A stretch of DNA of 64,000 nt, taken from Rhizobium esperanzae (lineage in GTDB: Bacteria > Pseudomonadota > Alphaproteobacteria > Rhizobiales > Rhizobiaceae). Location of the stretch: the NCBI RefSeq assembly GCF_014197615.1, contig NZ_JACIFY010000001.1, positions 372,001 to 436,000 on the forward strand, written 5' to 3'. Below, in pieces: positions 27,420 to 38,059 of this stretch; the first letter of the stretch is position 1, and each line of letters starts with the position of its first letter. The translations under genes and the position numbers were made by a program. The notes below the pieces were generated by a model that was not told the origin of the DNA, made no database searches, and was given only the letters and a program-made list of their open reading frames with translations.

Positions 27420-28631
27420 ATGAACAAGATCAAGGTCGCCAATCCCGTCGCCGATCTCGACGGCGATGAAATGACGCGCATCATCTGGCAGCTTATCAAG
27501 GACAAGCTGATCCATCCGTATCTCGACCTCGACATCGACTATTTCGACCTCTCCGTCGAAAATCGCGACGCCACCAACGACCAGGTCACCGTCGATGCCG
27601 CCAACGCCATCAAGAAGTACGGTGTCGGCATCAAGTGCGCGACGATCACGCCGGATGAAGCCCGCGTCAAGGAATTCAACCTCAAGGAAATGTGGAAGAG
27701 CCCGAACGGCACGATCCGCAACATTCTGGGCGGCGTCATCTTCCGCGAGCCGATCATTTGCAAAAACGTGCCGCGCCTGGTTCCCGGCTGGACGCAGCCG
27801 ATCGTCGTCGGCCGTCACGCCTTCGGCGACCAGTACCGCGCCACCGACTTCAAATTCCCCGGCAAGGGCAAGCTGACGATCAAGTTCGTCGGCGAAGACG
27901 GCACAGTCATCGAGAAGGAAGTCTTCAACGCGCCGGGCGCCGGCGTTGCCATGGCGATGTACAACCTCGATGAATCGATCCGCGAATTCGCCCGCGCTTC
28001 GATGATGTACGGCCTGATGCGCAAGTGGCCGGTTTACCTGTCGACCAAGAACACCATCCTCAAGGCCTATGACGGCCGCTTCAAGGACATCTTCGAAGAA
28101 GTCTACGAGACCGAATTCAAGGATCAGTTCAAGGAAGCCGGCATCACCTACGAACACCGCCTGATCGACGACATGGTCGCCTCGGCGCTCAAGTGGTCGG
28201 GCGGCTACGTCTGGGCTTGCAAGAACTATGACGGCGACGTCCAGTCCGACACGGTTGCCCAGGGCTTCGGCTCGCTCGGCCTGATGACCTCGGTTCTGCT
28301 GACGCCCGATGGCAAGACGGTTGAAGCCGAAGCCGCTCACGGCACGGTTACCCGCCACTACCGCCAGCACCAGAAGGGTCAGGAAACCTCGACGAACTCG
28401 ATCGCCTCGATCTTTGCCTGGACCCGCGGCCTCGCACACCGTGCCAAGCTCGACGACAATGCCGAGCTTGCCCGCTTCGCCTCGACGCTCGAAAAGGTCT
28501 GCGTCGATACCGTCGAATCCGGCTTCATGACCAAGGATCTGGCGCTGCTCATCGGCCCCGATCAGCCGTGGCTCTCGACCACCGCCTTCCTCGACAAGAT
28601 CGACCAGAACCTGCAGAAGGCCATGGCATAA
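27420..28631 (+). CDS. icd: NADP-dependent isocitrate dehydrogenase
   Basis: A 403-residue TCA-cycle enzyme of the eukaryotic-like (type II) homodimeric class: [32 protein letters not shown] (substrate Ser/Asn/Arg), [20 protein letters not shown] (metal Asp) and [17 protein letters not shown] (NADP-binding) are all present. ATG 27420 is the family start; the longer frame would run into the divergent gene. A strong terminator follows. Confidence 0.97.
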   Translation: MNKIKVANPVADLDGDEMTRIIWQLIKDKLIHPYLDLDIDYFDLSVENRDATNDQVTVDAANAIKKYGVGIKCATITPDEARVKEFNLKEMWKSPNGTIRNILGGVIFREPIICKNVPRLVPGWTQPIVVGRHAFGDQYRATDFKFPGKGKLTIKFVGEDGTVIEKEVFNAPGAGVAMAMYNLDESIREFARASMMYGLMRKWPVYLSTKNTILKAYDGRFKDIFEEVYETEFKDQFKEAGITYEHRLIDDMVASALKWSGGYVWACKNYDGDVQSDTVAQGFGSLGLMTSVLLTPDGKTVEAEAAHGTVTRHYRQHQKGQETSTNSIASIFAWTRGLAHRAKLDDNAELARFASTLEKVCVDTVESGFMTKDLALLIGPDQPWLSTTAFLDKIDQNLQKAMA

Positions 28632-28656
28632 GCCAGCCCTTTCGCGATAGCATTGA

Positions 28657-28684
28657 AACGGCGGGGATTTCCCCGCCGTTTTCA
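28657..28684 (+). terminator. Intrinsic terminator of icd
   Basis: AACGGCGGGG (28657-28666) pairs perfectly with CCCCGCCGTT (28671-28680) across a four-base loop, followed by TTTTC. A strong Rho-independent terminator. Confidence 0.9.
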
Positions 28685-28701
28685 TTTTGGGAGAATAGCT
28701 G

Positions 28702-29148
28702 ATGACGGCGACCGTGCGCCCGCTCGAACCTTCTGACCGCGCTGCCTGGGAACCCCTATGGGCGGCCTATCAGCGTTTCTACGACGTGGTGATCCCCGCC
28801 GAGACGACCGATCTTACCTGGGCGCGCTTCCACGATCCCGACGAGCCGATGCATGCGCTCGGCGCCTTCGACGAAGACGGCCGCCTCGTCGGTATCGTCC
28901 ATGCCATCTTTCACCGTTCCTGCTGGATGGCGCAATGGACCTGCTACCTTCAGGATCTCTATGTCGAAAGCAACAGGCGCGGGCTCGGCACCGGTGCCGC
29001 GCTGATCGACGCCGTCGCCGACCTCGCAAGCGCAAATGGTGCGGGCCGGCTCTATTGGATGACGCACGAAACGAATGCAACGGCGCGACGGCTTTACGAC
29101 AGGATCGCCGAGCGCTCGGGTTTCATCCAGTACCGCAAGGCTCTTTAA
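28702..29148 (+). CDS. GNAT-family N-acetyltransferase
   Basis: A 148-residue acetyltransferase. The sequence runs TATVRPLEPSDRAAWEPLW, then LQDLYVESNRRGLGTGAALI (acetyl-CoA binding R-x-x-G-x-G, about 91-107) and WMTHETNATARRLYDRIAER. The whole frame fits the family length. Substrate is unknown. A GGGAGA site precedes ATG 28702. Confidence 0.86.
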   Translation: MTATVRPLEPSDRAAWEPLWAAYQRFYDVVIPAETTDLTWARFHDPDEPMHALGAFDEDGRLVGIVHAIFHRSCWMAQWTCYLQDLYVESNRRGLGTGAALIDAVADLASANGAGRLYWMTHETNATARRLYDRIAERSGFIQYRKAL

Positions 29149-29236
29149 AGATCGGGGGTTGCACAAGGACCTCGCCGCGCTATTGATTCCGGGCGACGGC
29201 AATGCCTCGAACAAGAGCAACACGCGGGAGGATCTC

Positions 29237-29863
29237 ATGACCGAAGAACTGGTATTCTATACGAACCCGATGTCGCGCGGCCGCATTGCGCGCTGGATGC
29301 TGGAGGAAATCGGCCAGCCCTATCGCACCGAACTCCTGACCTTCGGCGAAGGCATGAAGAAGCCCGAATATCTCTCGGTCAATCCAATGGGCAAGGTGCC
29401 GGCGATCCGCCACGGCGACACCGTCGTCACCGAATGCGCGGCGATCTGCGCCTATCTCGCCGAGACCTTCCCGGAAAAGGGGCTGGCCCCCAAACCGGAG
29501 GAACGCGCCGCCTATTACCGCTGGATGTTCTTTGCCGCCGGCCCGCTGGAATCGGCGGTGACGATGAGGGCGCTCGGCTTCGAAATTCCGACGGAGCGCC
29601 TGCGCATGGCCGGCTGCGGCGGGTTCGGCGACGTCATGAACACGCTCGAGATGGCCGTTTCCGGCTCGACCTATGTCGCCGGCGAGCGCTTCACAGCCGC
29701 CGACGTCTATGTCGGCTCGCATGTCGGCTGGGGCCTCGGCTTCGGCAGCATCGAAAAACGCCAGGCCTTCGTCGATTATTTCGGCCGCATCAGCGAACGT
29801 GAGGCCTATAAGCGCGCCAATGCGCTGGACGACGAGGCCGGCAGGACGATGCAGGCCGCCTGA
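29237..29863 (+). CDS. Glutathione S-transferase family protein
   Basis: A 208-residue GST. The N-terminal thioredoxin fold has TNPMSRGRIARWMLEE (candidate catalytic Ser/Arg region), the cis-Pro GKVPAI and the glutathione-binding ECAAICAYLAE; the C-terminal helical domain ends with TYVAGERFTAADVYVGSHVGW. ATG 29237 follows GGGAGGA; the longer frame overlaps the upstream gene. Confidence 0.9.
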   Translation: MTEELVFYTNPMSRGRIARWMLEEIGQPYRTELLTFGEGMKKPEYLSVNPMGKVPAIRHGDTVVTECAAICAYLAETFPEKGLAPKPEERAAYYRWMFFAAGPLESAVTMRALGFEIPTERLRMAGCGGFGDVMNTLEMAVSGSTYVAGERFTAADVYVGSHVGWGLGFGSIEKRQAFVDYFGRISEREAYKRANALDDEAGRTMQAA

Positions 29864-29934
29864 AAATTCCAGGACGGACAGTCGCCCAATCGTTCGGGGA
29901 CGCGGCAGATCCGCCGCGCCCCTTATGGATAACC

Positions 29935-30786
29935 TCAGATAAGCGGCATGTGAATATCCGTCAGAAGCTCCGTCGGCGACACCTCGCGCGGATTGTTGAG
30001 ATATTCCTCGAACATGACCCTGTCCTTCAGTTGCCGGCCGGATTTCGGCAGCCATTCGGCAAAGAGCCACTGATAGGACTTGGGCATATTGGCATAGGGA
30101 CCCTTGTGGCGCAGCACGGCATAATCGCCGCCGTCGATCCTGCGCCGCTCGAACGGCACATCGGCCGGCACTTCGGAGGCACCGGTGACGCAGGCAATCG
30201 AGCGCAGCTTTTCCTCCGACACAACGTCGGGATCGTCGAGATAGACGCCGATCATCCGCATGTCGGGCTTGGCGAGGCCGCGGGCGTAAAGCGTGCCGAA
30301 CAGGGTCTCGAAGGCCTTGTCGATCTGCATGTAGGAACCGGTATGGGGAACACCGATCAGCTCCATCGGTCCGATCTCACGTATTGTAACGTCTAACATG
30401 GCTTTGGTCTTTCCGTTAAGTGAGGGTTCGAAGGCTGTGTGGCTTCCCTCTTTCCGGTAACGGGCCGGCGGCATGCCGTAGACCGACCTGAAGATGCGAT
30501 TGAAGGATTGGAGATTGGGATAGCCTGATCGCTTCGCAATTTCGCTGACGGTAAGCTCCGTACGGACAATCTCGCCCGCCGCGCGATGCAGCCGCAGCCG
30601 CTTGACGGTTGCCGCCAGCGTCTCGCCATAGATCGCCCGGTAGATCCTGTGCCAGTGATAGCTCGACATGCAGGCGATCTCGGCAAGGCGCTCCATATCC
30701 AGCTCCTCGTCGAGGTGGTCGTGAATATAGGCCGAAACCCGTCTCAGACGGCTTTCATAAAGTGCCCATGCCGTTTCGCCGTTCAT
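29935..30786 (-). CDS. AraC-family regulator with GyrI-like effector domain
   Basis: A 283-residue regulator with an N-terminal double helix-turn-helix (about 15-115: MERLAEIACMSSYHWHRIYR, then VSEIAKRSGYPNLQSFNRIF) and a C-terminal GyrI-like/AraC_E_bind domain (about 130-283) that binds small molecules. This order is like Rob and similar multidrug or stress regulators. No target is obvious; neighbours are a GST and an NTF2-like protein. Confidence 0.9.
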   Translation of the reverse strand: MNGETAWALYESRLRRVSAYIHDHLDEELDMERLAEIACMSSYHWHRIYRAIYGETLAATVKRLRLHRAAGEIVRTELTVSEIAKRSGYPNLQSFNRIFRSVYGMPPARYRKEGSHTAFEPSLNGKTKAMLDVTIREIGPMELIGVPHTGSYMQIDKAFETLFGTLYARGLAKPDMRMIGVYLDDPDVVSEEKLRSIACVTGASEVPADVPFERRRIDGGDYAVLRHKGPYANMPKSYQWLFAEWLPKSGRQLKDRVMFEEYLNNPREVSPTELLTDIHMPLI

Positions 30787-30925
30787 GTCAAACCTCGTGC
30801 AAAATCGATCGACTGCAGAGAACCATATTCCGATTTGACAAATCCTGCGGACTTTACCCGGGCGGAAACCGAAAGGAAAAGCGGAAGCCGAGCCTCCGCC
30901 GTTCAAATTCGGTGAGAAAATCGTT

Positions 30926-31306
30926 CTATCGCTCTTCGGCGGTAAACGACCAATGGGTCTGTACGATCCGCCATATCGCATCTTCCCGGCGATAAACCTC
31001 GGTACAGTTCCAGCGCATCTCTGCGCCTTCGCTGCCGCTATAGGAGACGAAGCGAAAGGTCAGCACGGCAGCGTTTCCGATTTCGGCAACACGCGGCGTT
31101 ATCATCTCGTAGCGGGGAGCAAAGATCTTGCCTCGGATCCCCTCGTAATAGGCCGTGAGCTTTTCCAGCCCATCCAATCTTTCGGGTAGAAAAGGATCGA
31201 AATAGGTAACATCAGGCGCCGACAACTCCAGAAAACCCGATGGGTCGCCATTACACCAGCGTGCAAGCGCGGCCTTCTCCAAGTCGATAACGGTATGATG
31301 GTTCAC
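30926..31306 (-). CDS. NTF2/SnoaL-like protein
   Basis: A 126-residue protein of the SnoaL/NTF2-like cone fold: VIDLEKAALARWCNGDPSGFLELSAPDVTYFDPF and a C-terminal WRIVQTHWSFT. Such proteins are enzymes or ligand binders of varied function. The start GTG 31306 is chosen because AAAGGAG lies seven bases upstream; a longer frame begins with TTG 31324, inside that site. It is divergent from the HxlR regulator and may be its target. Confidence 0.75.
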   Translation of the reverse strand: MNHHTVIDLEKAALARWCNGDPSGFLELSAPDVTYFDPFLPERLDGLEKLTAYYEGIRGKIFAPRYEMITPRVAEIGNAAVLTFRFVSYSGSEGAEMRWNCTEVYRREDAIWRIVQTHWSFTAEER

Positions 31307-31419
31307 GTCCAGGCTCCTTTTCAAAGTGGGAGCCAGCCTATGACGCAGATCGAAAAATTACGCCAGTACGCACAAATAAAGCCTATACTGTCTCATTTGA
31401 TAGTGTGGAGACATGAGAG

Positions 31420-31785
31420 ATGCGCAAGCAGCGCCATACGTTTTATGGGAATTGTCCCGTAGAGGCCGCGCTCGACATCATCGGCGGCAAATGGAAAGCG
31501 ATATTGCTGTTCCACATCCTCGACGGCACCAAGCGTTTCAATGAGCTGGGCAGGCTGCTTCCAGGACTGACGCCGCGTATGCTGACCACGCAGTTGCGAG
31601 AGTTGGAAGCGGACGGCGTCGTCACCCGGACGATCTATCCGCAAGTACCGCCCAAGGTGGAATATTCGATCACGCCGTTCGGCCGAACTCTGCAACCATT
31701 GTTGCAGGAGCTTGCGGCATGGTCGGAAACACACGTGAAGCCGCGACTCGAGCATGCGTCATCGGCCGACTCCCCTGAATCGTAG
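31420..31785 (+). CDS. HxlR-family transcriptional regulator
   Basis: A 121-residue winged-helix regulator. CPVEAALDIIGGKWKAILLF, FNELGRLLPGLTPRMLTTQL and LEADGVVTRTIYPQVPPKVE are the hallmark HxlR segments. One Cys at about residue 12 is the position used for redox or electrophile sensing in several family members. It faces the NTF2-like gene across 113 bases and probably controls it. Confidence 0.92.
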   Translation: MRKQRHTFYGNCPVEAALDIIGGKWKAILLFHILDGTKRFNELGRLLPGLTPRMLTTQLRELEADGVVTRTIYPQVPPKVEYSITPFGRTLQPLLQELAAWSETHVKPRLEHASSADSPES

Positions 31786-31863
31786 CGCACGGCAGAAGAC
31801 ATCGGGAATGGAACGATGCGTGGCAAGGATAAGACTGAGCAGCGAACGATATCTCTGACAAAC

Positions 31864-31890
31864 AAAGGGCGGGAACAAGTCCCGCCCTTT
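31864..31890. terminator. Bidirectional terminator between HxlR gene and alaS
   Basis: AAAGGGCGGG (31864-31873) and CCCGCCCTTT (31881-31890) are perfect 10-base arms with a seven-base loop. The A and T runs at both ends let it serve alaS on the minus strand and the HxlR gene on the plus strand. Confidence 0.85.
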
Positions 31891-31913
31891 ATAAATCAAT
31901 CGATTTCCGGAGT

Positions 31914-34568
31914 TCAGCCTGCGAGCGCCACGGCAACGGCCTCGATCGCCTCATCCGCTTTCGATCCGTCGGGACCGCCGGCCTGCGCCATGTCGGGACG
32001 ACCGCCACCGCCCTTGCCGCCGAGCGCGGCAGAAGCAACCCGCACCAGATCGACAGCGCTAAAACGATCGACGAGATCCGGCGTCACCGCGACGACGGCG
32101 CTCGCCTTGCCATCTTCGGATACACCGATCAGCGTCACGATGCCGGAGCCGATGCTGGCCTTGCCGTCATCTGCAAGACCCTTGAGGTCCTTCGGATCGA
32201 CGCCGGCCACGGCCTTGCCGAGGAATTTCACGCCGGCGACCTCGCGCACGGCATCGGCTGAACCGCCCTGCCCGCCGCCCATGGCGAGTTTGCGCTTGGC
32301 GTCGGCCAGTTCCTTTTCGAGCTTGCGGCGCTCGTCCATCAGCGCTTCGACGCGCGACAGAACTTCCGAAGGCTGAACTTTCAGCGAGGCGGCGAGCGTC
32401 TTCACGCGATCATCCTGCTCGGCGAGATATTCGCGCGCCGATTCACCGGTCACCGCTTCGATACGGCGAACGCCGGCGCCGACGGCGCTTTCGCCGAGGA
32501 TGCGCACGAGGCCAATCTGACCGGTGGCCGACACATGCGTGCCGCCGCAAAGCTCGACCGAGTAAGGCTTGTTGCTCTTTGCGCCATGAAGGCCGGTGCC
32601 CATCGACACGACACGCACTTCATCGCCGTACTTCTCGCCGAACAGCGCCATGGCGCCTTCGGCAATGGCGTCGTCGACGCTCATCAGGCGCGTCGTGACA
32701 GGCGCGTTCTGTAGCACGATCTCGTTGGCCATCTCTTCGACCACCTTGAGTTCTTCGGCCGACATCGGCTTCGGATGCGACACGTCGAAGCGCAGGCGCT
32801 CGGGCGCGACCAGCGACCCCTTCTGGGCCACATGGGTGCCGAGTACCTCGCGCATCGCCTCATGCAGCAGATGGGTTGCCGAATGGTTGGCGCGCAGGCG
32901 CGAACGGCGGGCATGATCGACCGTCAACACAACGGCGTCGCCGGCCTTGAACACACCTTCGACCACGGTTCCGGAATGCACGAAGAGGCCTTCGCCCTTC
33001 TTCTGCGTGTCTGATATCTCGATCTTGCCATGGTCGGAGGAGATCACGCCGGTATCGCCCATCTGGCCGCCGGATTCGCCATAGAACGGCGTCTGGTTGA
33101 CGACGATCTGTACTTTCTCGCCGGCCTTGGTCTCGGTCGCAACCGCACCGTCCTTGACGATCGCCTGAACAACGCCTTCGGCTGCTTCCGTGTCGTAACC
33201 GAGGAATTCGGTGGCGCCGTGTTTGTCCTTCAGCTCGAACCAGACGGTTTCCGTTGCCTTCTCGCCGGAGCCGGCCCAATGCGAACGGGCTTCAGCCTTC
33301 TGGCGCTGCATCGCATCGGTAAAGCCTGATATATCGACGCCGATTTCACGAGCGCGCAACGCATCCTGCGTCAGGTCGAGCGGGAAACCGTAGGTGTCGT
33401 AGAGCTTGAAGGCCGTCTCGCCATCGAGCATGTCGCCCTTGGAAAGGTCGGCGGTCGCATCGGATAGAAGCGACAGGCCACGTTCCAGCGTCTTGCGGAA
33501 GCGGTTTTCCTCGAGCTTCAGCGTCTCGGAGATCAGCGCTTCGGCGCGCGCGAGCTCCGGATAGGCACGGCCCATCTGCTGCACCAGCGTCGGCAGAAGC
33601 TTGTAGATCAACGGCTCCTTGGCGCCGAGAAGCTGCGCATGGCGCATGGCGCGGCGCATGATACGGCGCAGCACGTAGCCGCGGCCCTCATTCGACGGCA
33701 GCACGCCGTCGGCGATCAGGAAGGCGGAAGAGCGCAGGTGATCGGCGATGACACGATGGCTGGCGCTACCGGCGGCCTTGACGCCGACGGCATCTTCGAT
33801 CGCGCCGGTCAGCGTACGGAACAGGTCAGTGTCGAAAACGCTCTGGACGCCCTGAAGAATGCAGGCCATGCGCTCCAGGCCCATGCCGGTATCGATCGAC
33901 GGACGCGGCAGCGAGTTGCGCACGCCGGGTTCGGTCTGCTCGAACTGCATGAAGACGAGGTTCCAGAACTCCAGGAATCGGTCGCCATCTTCCTCAGGCG
34001 ACCCGGGAGGACCGCCCCAGACATTCTCGCCCTGGTCGATGAAGATTTCAGAGCAAGGGCCGCAAGGCCCGGTATCGCCCATCTGCCAGAAATTGTCGGA
34101 GGTCGGGATGCGGATGATCTTGTCGTCGGAAAAACCGGCGATCTTCTTCCACAGCGCCGCTGCTTCTTCGTCTTCGGAATAGACGGTCACCAGCAGACGA
34201 TGCTTCGGCAGGTCGAAACCTTCGGTGACGAGCTTCCAGGCAAGCTCGATCGCATTCTCCTTGAAATAGTCGCCAAAGGAGAAGTTGCCGAGCATCTCGA
34301 AGAAGGTCAGGTGACGCGCGGTATAGCCGACATTGTCGAGGTCGTTATGCTTGCCGCCGGCACGCACGCATTTCTGCGAGGTCGTCGCCGTGGAATAGGG
34401 ACGCTTTTCCAGGCCGGTAAAGACGTTTTTGAACTGCACCATGCCGGCATTGGTGAACATCAGCGTCGGGTCGTTGCGCGGCACGAGCGGGCTCGACGGA
34501 ACGATTTCATGGCCGTTCTTCTTAAAATAGTCGAGGAAGGTCGACCGGATATCGTTCACGCCGCTCAT
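31914..34568 (-). CDS. alaS: Alanyl-tRNA synthetase
   Basis: An 884-residue class II synthetase. Motif 1 to 3 region: [20 protein letters not shown] at the start, [16 protein letters not shown], and DTGMGLERM; the editing domain has [13 protein letters not shown] and [10 protein letters not shown] with the zinc ligands; the C-Ala domain ends the protein. ATG 34568 is the family start. It is next to recA, as in many alphaproteobacteria. Confidence 0.97.
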   Translation of the reverse strand: MSGVNDIRSTFLDYFKKNGHEIVPSSPLVPRNDPTLMFTNAGMVQFKNVFTGLEKRPYSTATTSQKCVRAGGKHNDLDNVGYTARHLTFFEMLGNFSFGDYFKENAIELAWKLVTEGFDLPKHRLLVTVYSEDEEAAALWKKIAGFSDDKIIRIPTSDNFWQMGDTGPCGPCSEIFIDQGENVWGGPPGSPEEDGDRFLEFWNLVFMQFEQTEPGVRNSLPRPSIDTGMGLERMACILQGVQSVFDTDLFRTLTGAIEDAVGVKAAGSASHRVIADHLRSSAFLIADGVLPSNEGRGYVLRRIMRRAMRHAQLLGAKEPLIYKLLPTLVQQMGRAYPELARAEALISETLKLEENRFRKTLERGLSLLSDATADLSKGDMLDGETAFKLYDTYGFPLDLTQDALRAREIGVDISGFTDAMQRQKAEARSHWAGSGEKATETVWFELKDKHGATEFLGYDTEAAEGVVQAIVKDGAVATETKAGEKVQIVVNQTPFYGESGGQMGDTGVISSDHGKIEISDTQKKGEGLFVHSGTVVEGVFKAGDAVVLTVDHARRSRLRANHSATHLLHEAMREVLGTHVAQKGSLVAPERLRFDVSHPKPMSAEELKVVEEMANEIVLQNAPVTTRLMSVDDAIAEGAMALFGEKYGDEVRVVSMGTGLHGAKSNKPYSVELCGGTHVSATGQIGLVRILGESAVGAGVRRIEAVTGESAREYLAEQDDRVKTLAASLKVQPSEVLSRVEALMDERRKLEKELADAKRKLAMGGGQGGSADAVREVAGVKFLGKAVAGVDPKDLKGLADDGKASIGSGIVTLIGVSEDGKASAVVAVTPDLVDRFSAVDLVRVASAALGGKGGGGRPDMAQAGGPDGSKADEAIEAVAVALAG

Positions 34569-34650
34569 TCTATGCCCTTCAATGCTGCCGGAAGCAGATA
34601 ATACAAATCCATCGGCTTTTAACGTTCGCCTCAGCCACTGTCCAGCCGAC

Positions 34651-34690
34651 AAACAAAACCGGCCGCATTCTCATCAGGAATACGGCCGGC
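34651..34690 (-). terminator. Terminator of recA
   Basis: CCGGCCG (34659-34665) pairs with CGGCCGG (34683-34689); on the minus strand the stem is followed by a TTTTGTTT tract (plus 34651-34658). It lies 30 bases after the recA stop. Confidence 0.75.
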
Positions 34691-34719
34691 TTGGTTTTCA
34701 ATGAGACTGGCGGAAAAAC

Positions 34720-35808
34720 TCACATTTCCGCCGCGTCATCGCCGTCATTGGCATCCGGTCCGCCGTTCTGCAGGAAGCGGTCGGCGATCAGGCCGGCATT
34801 CTGACGCAGCGACAGTTCGATCTCGCGGGCAAGATCCGGATTGTCGCGCAGGAAGGTCTTGGCGTTTTCGCGGCCTTGGCCGAGACGCTGGCTGTTATAG
34901 GAGAACCAGGCGCCCGACTTCTCGACGATGCCCGCCTTGACGCCCAGATCGACGAGTTCGCCGGTCTTGGAAACGCCCTCGCCATACATGATGTCGAACT
35001 CGACCTGCTTGAACGGAGGCGCCATCTTGTTCTTGACGACCTTGACGCGGGTCTGGTTGCCGATCACCTCTTCGCGCTCCTTGACCGCGCCGATGCGGCG
35101 GATATCGAGGCGAACGGAGGCATAGAATTTCAACGCATTGCCGCCCGTCGTTGTCTCAGGCGAACCGAACATGACACCGATCTTCATGCGGATCTGGTTG
35201 ATGAAGATCACCATGCAGTTCGATTTCGAGATCGAGGCGGTCAGCTTGCGCAGCGCCTGGCTCATCAGGCGGGCCTGGAGGCCTGGAAGACTGTCGCCCA
35301 TCTCGCCTTCGATTTCGGCGCGCGGCGTCAGCGCGGCGACCGAGTCGACGACCAGAACGTCGACGGCGCCGGAGCGCACCAGCGTATCGGTGATTTCGAG
35401 CGCCTGCTCGCCGGTATCGGGCTGCGAGATCAGAAGGTTCTGCAGATCGACGCCAAGCTTGCGCGCATAGACCGGATCAAGAGCGTGTTCGGCGTCGACG
35501 AAGGCGCAGATACCGCCCTTCTTCTGCGCTTCCGCAATGGTCTGCAACGCGAGCGTCGTCTTACCCGAGCTTTCCGGCCCGTAGATTTCGATGATGCGGC
35601 CCTTCGGCAGCCCGCCGATGCCAAGCGCGATATCGAGGCCGAGCGAGCCCGTCGAAACCGTCTCGATCTCGACGACGTTCTCGTTGGAACCGAGTTTCAT
35701 GATCGAGCCCTTGCCGAACGACCGCTCTATCTGTGAGAGTGCCGCTTCAAGCGCCTTGCTTTTGTCCACCGATTTGTCCTCTACCAGCCGCAATGAATTC
35801 TGAGACAT
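34720..35808 (-). CDS. recA: Recombinase RecA
   Basis: A 362-residue recombinase for homologous recombination and SOS induction. [16 protein letters not shown] is Walker [16 protein letters not shown] and [24 protein letters not shown] hold Walker B and loop L1, [20 protein letters not shown] is L2. The acidic C-terminal tail ([11 protein letters not shown]) is typical. ATG 35808 is the family start. An SOS-type box is upstream. Confidence 0.98.
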   Translation of the reverse strand: MSQNSLRLVEDKSVDKSKALEAALSQIERSFGKGSIMKLGSNENVVEIETVSTGSLGLDIALGIGGLPKGRIIEIYGPESSGKTTLALQTIAEAQKKGGICAFVDAEHALDPVYARKLGVDLQNLLISQPDTGEQALEITDTLVRSGAVDVLVVDSVAALTPRAEIEGEMGDSLPGLQARLMSQALRKLTASISKSNCMVIFINQIRMKIGVMFGSPETTTGGNALKFYASVRLDIRRIGAVKEREEVIGNQTRVKVVKNKMAPPFKQVEFDIMYGEGVSKTGELVDLGVKAGIVEKSGAWFSYNSQRLGQGRENAKTFLRDNPDLAREIELSLRQNAGLIADRFLQNGGPDANDGDDAAEM

Positions 35809-35855
35809 CCGATCCACCTTTAGGTTATTGAAGCCGCCCAAGCAATGTCGAGTTT

Positions 35856-35870
35856 GTACCCTATTTGTTC
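35856..35870 (-). promoter_or_regulatory. LexA (SOS) box of recA, GAAC-N7-GTAC
   Basis: On the minus strand the sequence reads GAAC, seven bases, GTAC, 48 bases before the recA start. The alphaproteobacterial LexA operator is a direct repeat GAAC-N7-GAAC (worked out for Rhizobium etli recA); here the second half-site has one change. The position fits repression of recA. Confidence 0.75.
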
Positions 35871-36037
35871 TACTGTCGCAATAGGCGATCAAACAATTGA
35901 AAGAAAAAGGTAAAACGGTCCGTGTTCTATTTTTGTTTTATCGATGCAAAGCAATGGCTTAAGCATGAAATACCGACATGCATCGGAAAAGACGCATCGC
36001 ATCGATTCGTCCTTCGCCCCTCCGGAGAGCGGCTGAA

Positions 36038-36982
36038 ATGAAGAAAAAGATTCTCGTTCTCGGCGGTGCCCATATCGACAGGCGCGGCCGCATCTCCGGC
36101 GAGACGGCGCCCGGCGCCAGCAATCCCGGGACCTGGTTCGAGGAGCCGGGCGGCGGCGGCTTCAATGCGGCGCGCAACCTTGCAAGGCTCGGTTTTCAGG
36201 TGACGATGATTTCGCCGCGCGGCGGTGATCCGATCGGTGAGATGGTCGGCGAAGCTGCCGATTTCGCCGGCATCGACGACCGGCCCTTCGTCTTCCTCGA
36301 CCGCAAGACGCCGAGTTATACGGCAATCATCGAGAAGGACGGCAATCTGGTGATCGCCCTTGCCGACATGGATCTCTACCGCTTCTTCGTGCCGCGGCGT
36401 CTGTCCATCCGCTGGGTGCGGGAGGCCTTCGCTGCCCATCATCTGATTCTTTTCGATGCCAACCTGCCGGAAGAGACGATCACAGCGATCGTCGCAAAGG
36501 CGCGTTCCCTCGCCAAGCCTGTCGCGGCGATCGCCATCTCGCCGGCCAAAGTCGTCAGGCTGAGGCCCTGCATCGGTGATATCGACTATCTCTTCCTGAA
36601 CGAGGCGGAAGCCGGAGCTCTTACCGGGCGGCAGCCGGAGAACGCCGACGGCTGGCCGCCACTTCTGGAGGAGATCGGCATCAGGAACGCCGTCGTCACC
36701 CGTGGTCGCCGTGAGCTCGTCGCGTTGAGTAAAGGCCGCGCCGTGGCGCTGCAGCCTCCAATCGCCGACACGGTCGCAGATGTCACGGGTGCCGGCGATT
36801 CTCTTGCCGCCGGCACGCTTGCCGCCTTGATATCAGGCCTGCCGCTCGAGGAAGCCGTCCGCCACGGCACGGCAGCCGCGACACTCACGGTGCAGTCGCG
36901 GCACGCCGTCAACGAAAATCTGACGCCGGATCTCTTGAATGAGGCGCTTGCCCTTGTTCCCGAGGTCAGAATTCTGCATTGA
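36038..36982 (+). CDS. psuK: PfkB-family kinase, probably pseudouridine kinase
   Basis: A 314-residue ribokinase-fold protein. The N-terminal GGAHIDRRGRI, the EEPGGGGFNAARNLARLG substrate motif and the C-terminal DVTGAGDSLAAGTLAAL (catalytic Asp and anion hole) identify PfkB. The next gene is psuG, so the substrate is most likely pseudouridine, giving pseudouridine 5'-phosphate. An in-frame ATG at 35978 lacks a site; ATG 36038 matches the family start. Confidence 0.85.
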   Translation: MKKKILVLGGAHIDRRGRISGETAPGASNPGTWFEEPGGGGFNAARNLARLGFQVTMISPRGGDPIGEMVGEAADFAGIDDRPFVFLDRKTPSYTAIIEKDGNLVIALADMDLYRFFVPRRLSIRWVREAFAAHHLILFDANLPEETITAIVAKARSLAKPVAAIAISPAKVVRLRPCIGDIDYLFLNEAEAGALTGRQPENADGWPPLLEEIGIRNAVVTRGRRELVALSKGRAVALQPPIADTVADVTGAGDSLAAGTLAALISGLPLEEAVRHGTAAATLTVQSRHAVNENLTPDLLNEALALVPEVRILH

Positions 36983-37070
36983 AGGGGCTGAATTAAAGAG
37001 TTGAGCATGATGTCGTTCGAAAGCCGCCCACCTTTTCGGTATCATGCTCCGCCGATCACAGGACAAGATC

Positions 37071-37997
37071 ATGACCAAGCCCATCTCCACTCCTCTGCCG
37101 ATCGCCTATTCGAAGGAGGTCGCGAGCGCCAAGCAGCGCGGCGCGCCGCTGGTGGCGCTGGAGTCGACCATCATCACTCACGGCATGCCCTATCCCGGCA
37201 ATATCGAGATGGCCCGCAGCGTCGAGGCGATCATTCGTGAACAGGGCGCCGTGCCGGCAACGATCGCCGTCATCCACGGCACGCTGCATGTCGGCCTTGA
37301 ATCCGCGGAACTGGAGCAGCTCGCCAGGGCGACGGACGTGATGAAGGTGTCGCGCGCCGATCTCGCCTTCGCGATCGCCGAACGCCGCACCGGCGCCACA
37401 ACGGTCGCAGCGACGATGATCGCGGCCGCCCGCGCCGGCATCCGCGTTTTTGCCACAGGCGGCATCGGCGGCGTGCATCGCGGCGCCGAGGAAAGCTTCG
37501 ATATTTCAGCCGATCTCGAGGAGCTCGCCCGCACCGGCGTCATCGTCGTCTGCGCCGGCGCCAAGGCGATCCTCGATATTCCGAAGACGCTGGAAGTGCT
37601 GGAAACCCGCGGCGTTCCCGTCGTCACCTATGAGAGCGAAGAATTCCCCGCCTTCTGGTCGCGCTCCTCGGGCATATCAAGCCCACTGTCGCTGAACAGC
37701 CCGGCGGCCATCGCCAATTTCCAGACGGTGCGCGAACAGCTCGGCATCGATGGCGGCATGCTCGTCGCCAACCCGGTGCCGGAAGCAGACGAGATCCCGA
37801 GCGAAGAGATGGAGATCTATATCGAGCGCGCACTCGACAGCGCCGAACGCGACGAAATCACCGGCAAGGCAGTGACGCCCTACCTGCTCTCGACCATTTT
37901 CGATCTGACCGACGGCCAGAGCCTGAAGACCAATATCGCGTTGGTCGAGAACAATGCACGGCTTGCGGCGGAGATTGCCGTGGCGCTGGGTGGGTAA
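37071..37997 (+). CDS. psuG: Pseudouridine-5'-phosphate glycosidase
   Basis: A 308-residue enzyme that splits pseudouridine 5'-phosphate into uracil and ribose 5-phosphate. Motifs include ALESTIITHGMPYPGN, KVSRADLAFAI, FATGGIGGVHRGAEESFDIS and EEFPAFWSRSSGI, all diagnostic for PsuG/IndA. It follows psuK by 88 bases; together they form a complete pseudouridine salvage route. Confidence 0.95.
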   Translation: MTKPISTPLPIAYSKEVASAKQRGAPLVALESTIITHGMPYPGNIEMARSVEAIIREQGAVPATIAVIHGTLHVGLESAELEQLARATDVMKVSRADLAFAIAERRTGATTVAATMIAAARAGIRVFATGGIGGVHRGAEESFDISADLEELARTGVIVVCAGAKAILDIPKTLEVLETRGVPVVTYESEEFPAFWSRSSGISSPLSLNSPAAIANFQTVREQLGIDGGMLVANPVPEADEIPSEEMEIYIERALDSAERDEITGKAVTPYLLSTIFDLTDGQSLKTNIALVENNARLAAEIAVALGG

Positions 37998-38059
37998 TTT
38001 TTGACGGGTGGGCTGGTCTGTAGCTCTTGAAGGTTTCCGGAGAGGGCGTGCCGTGTAGC

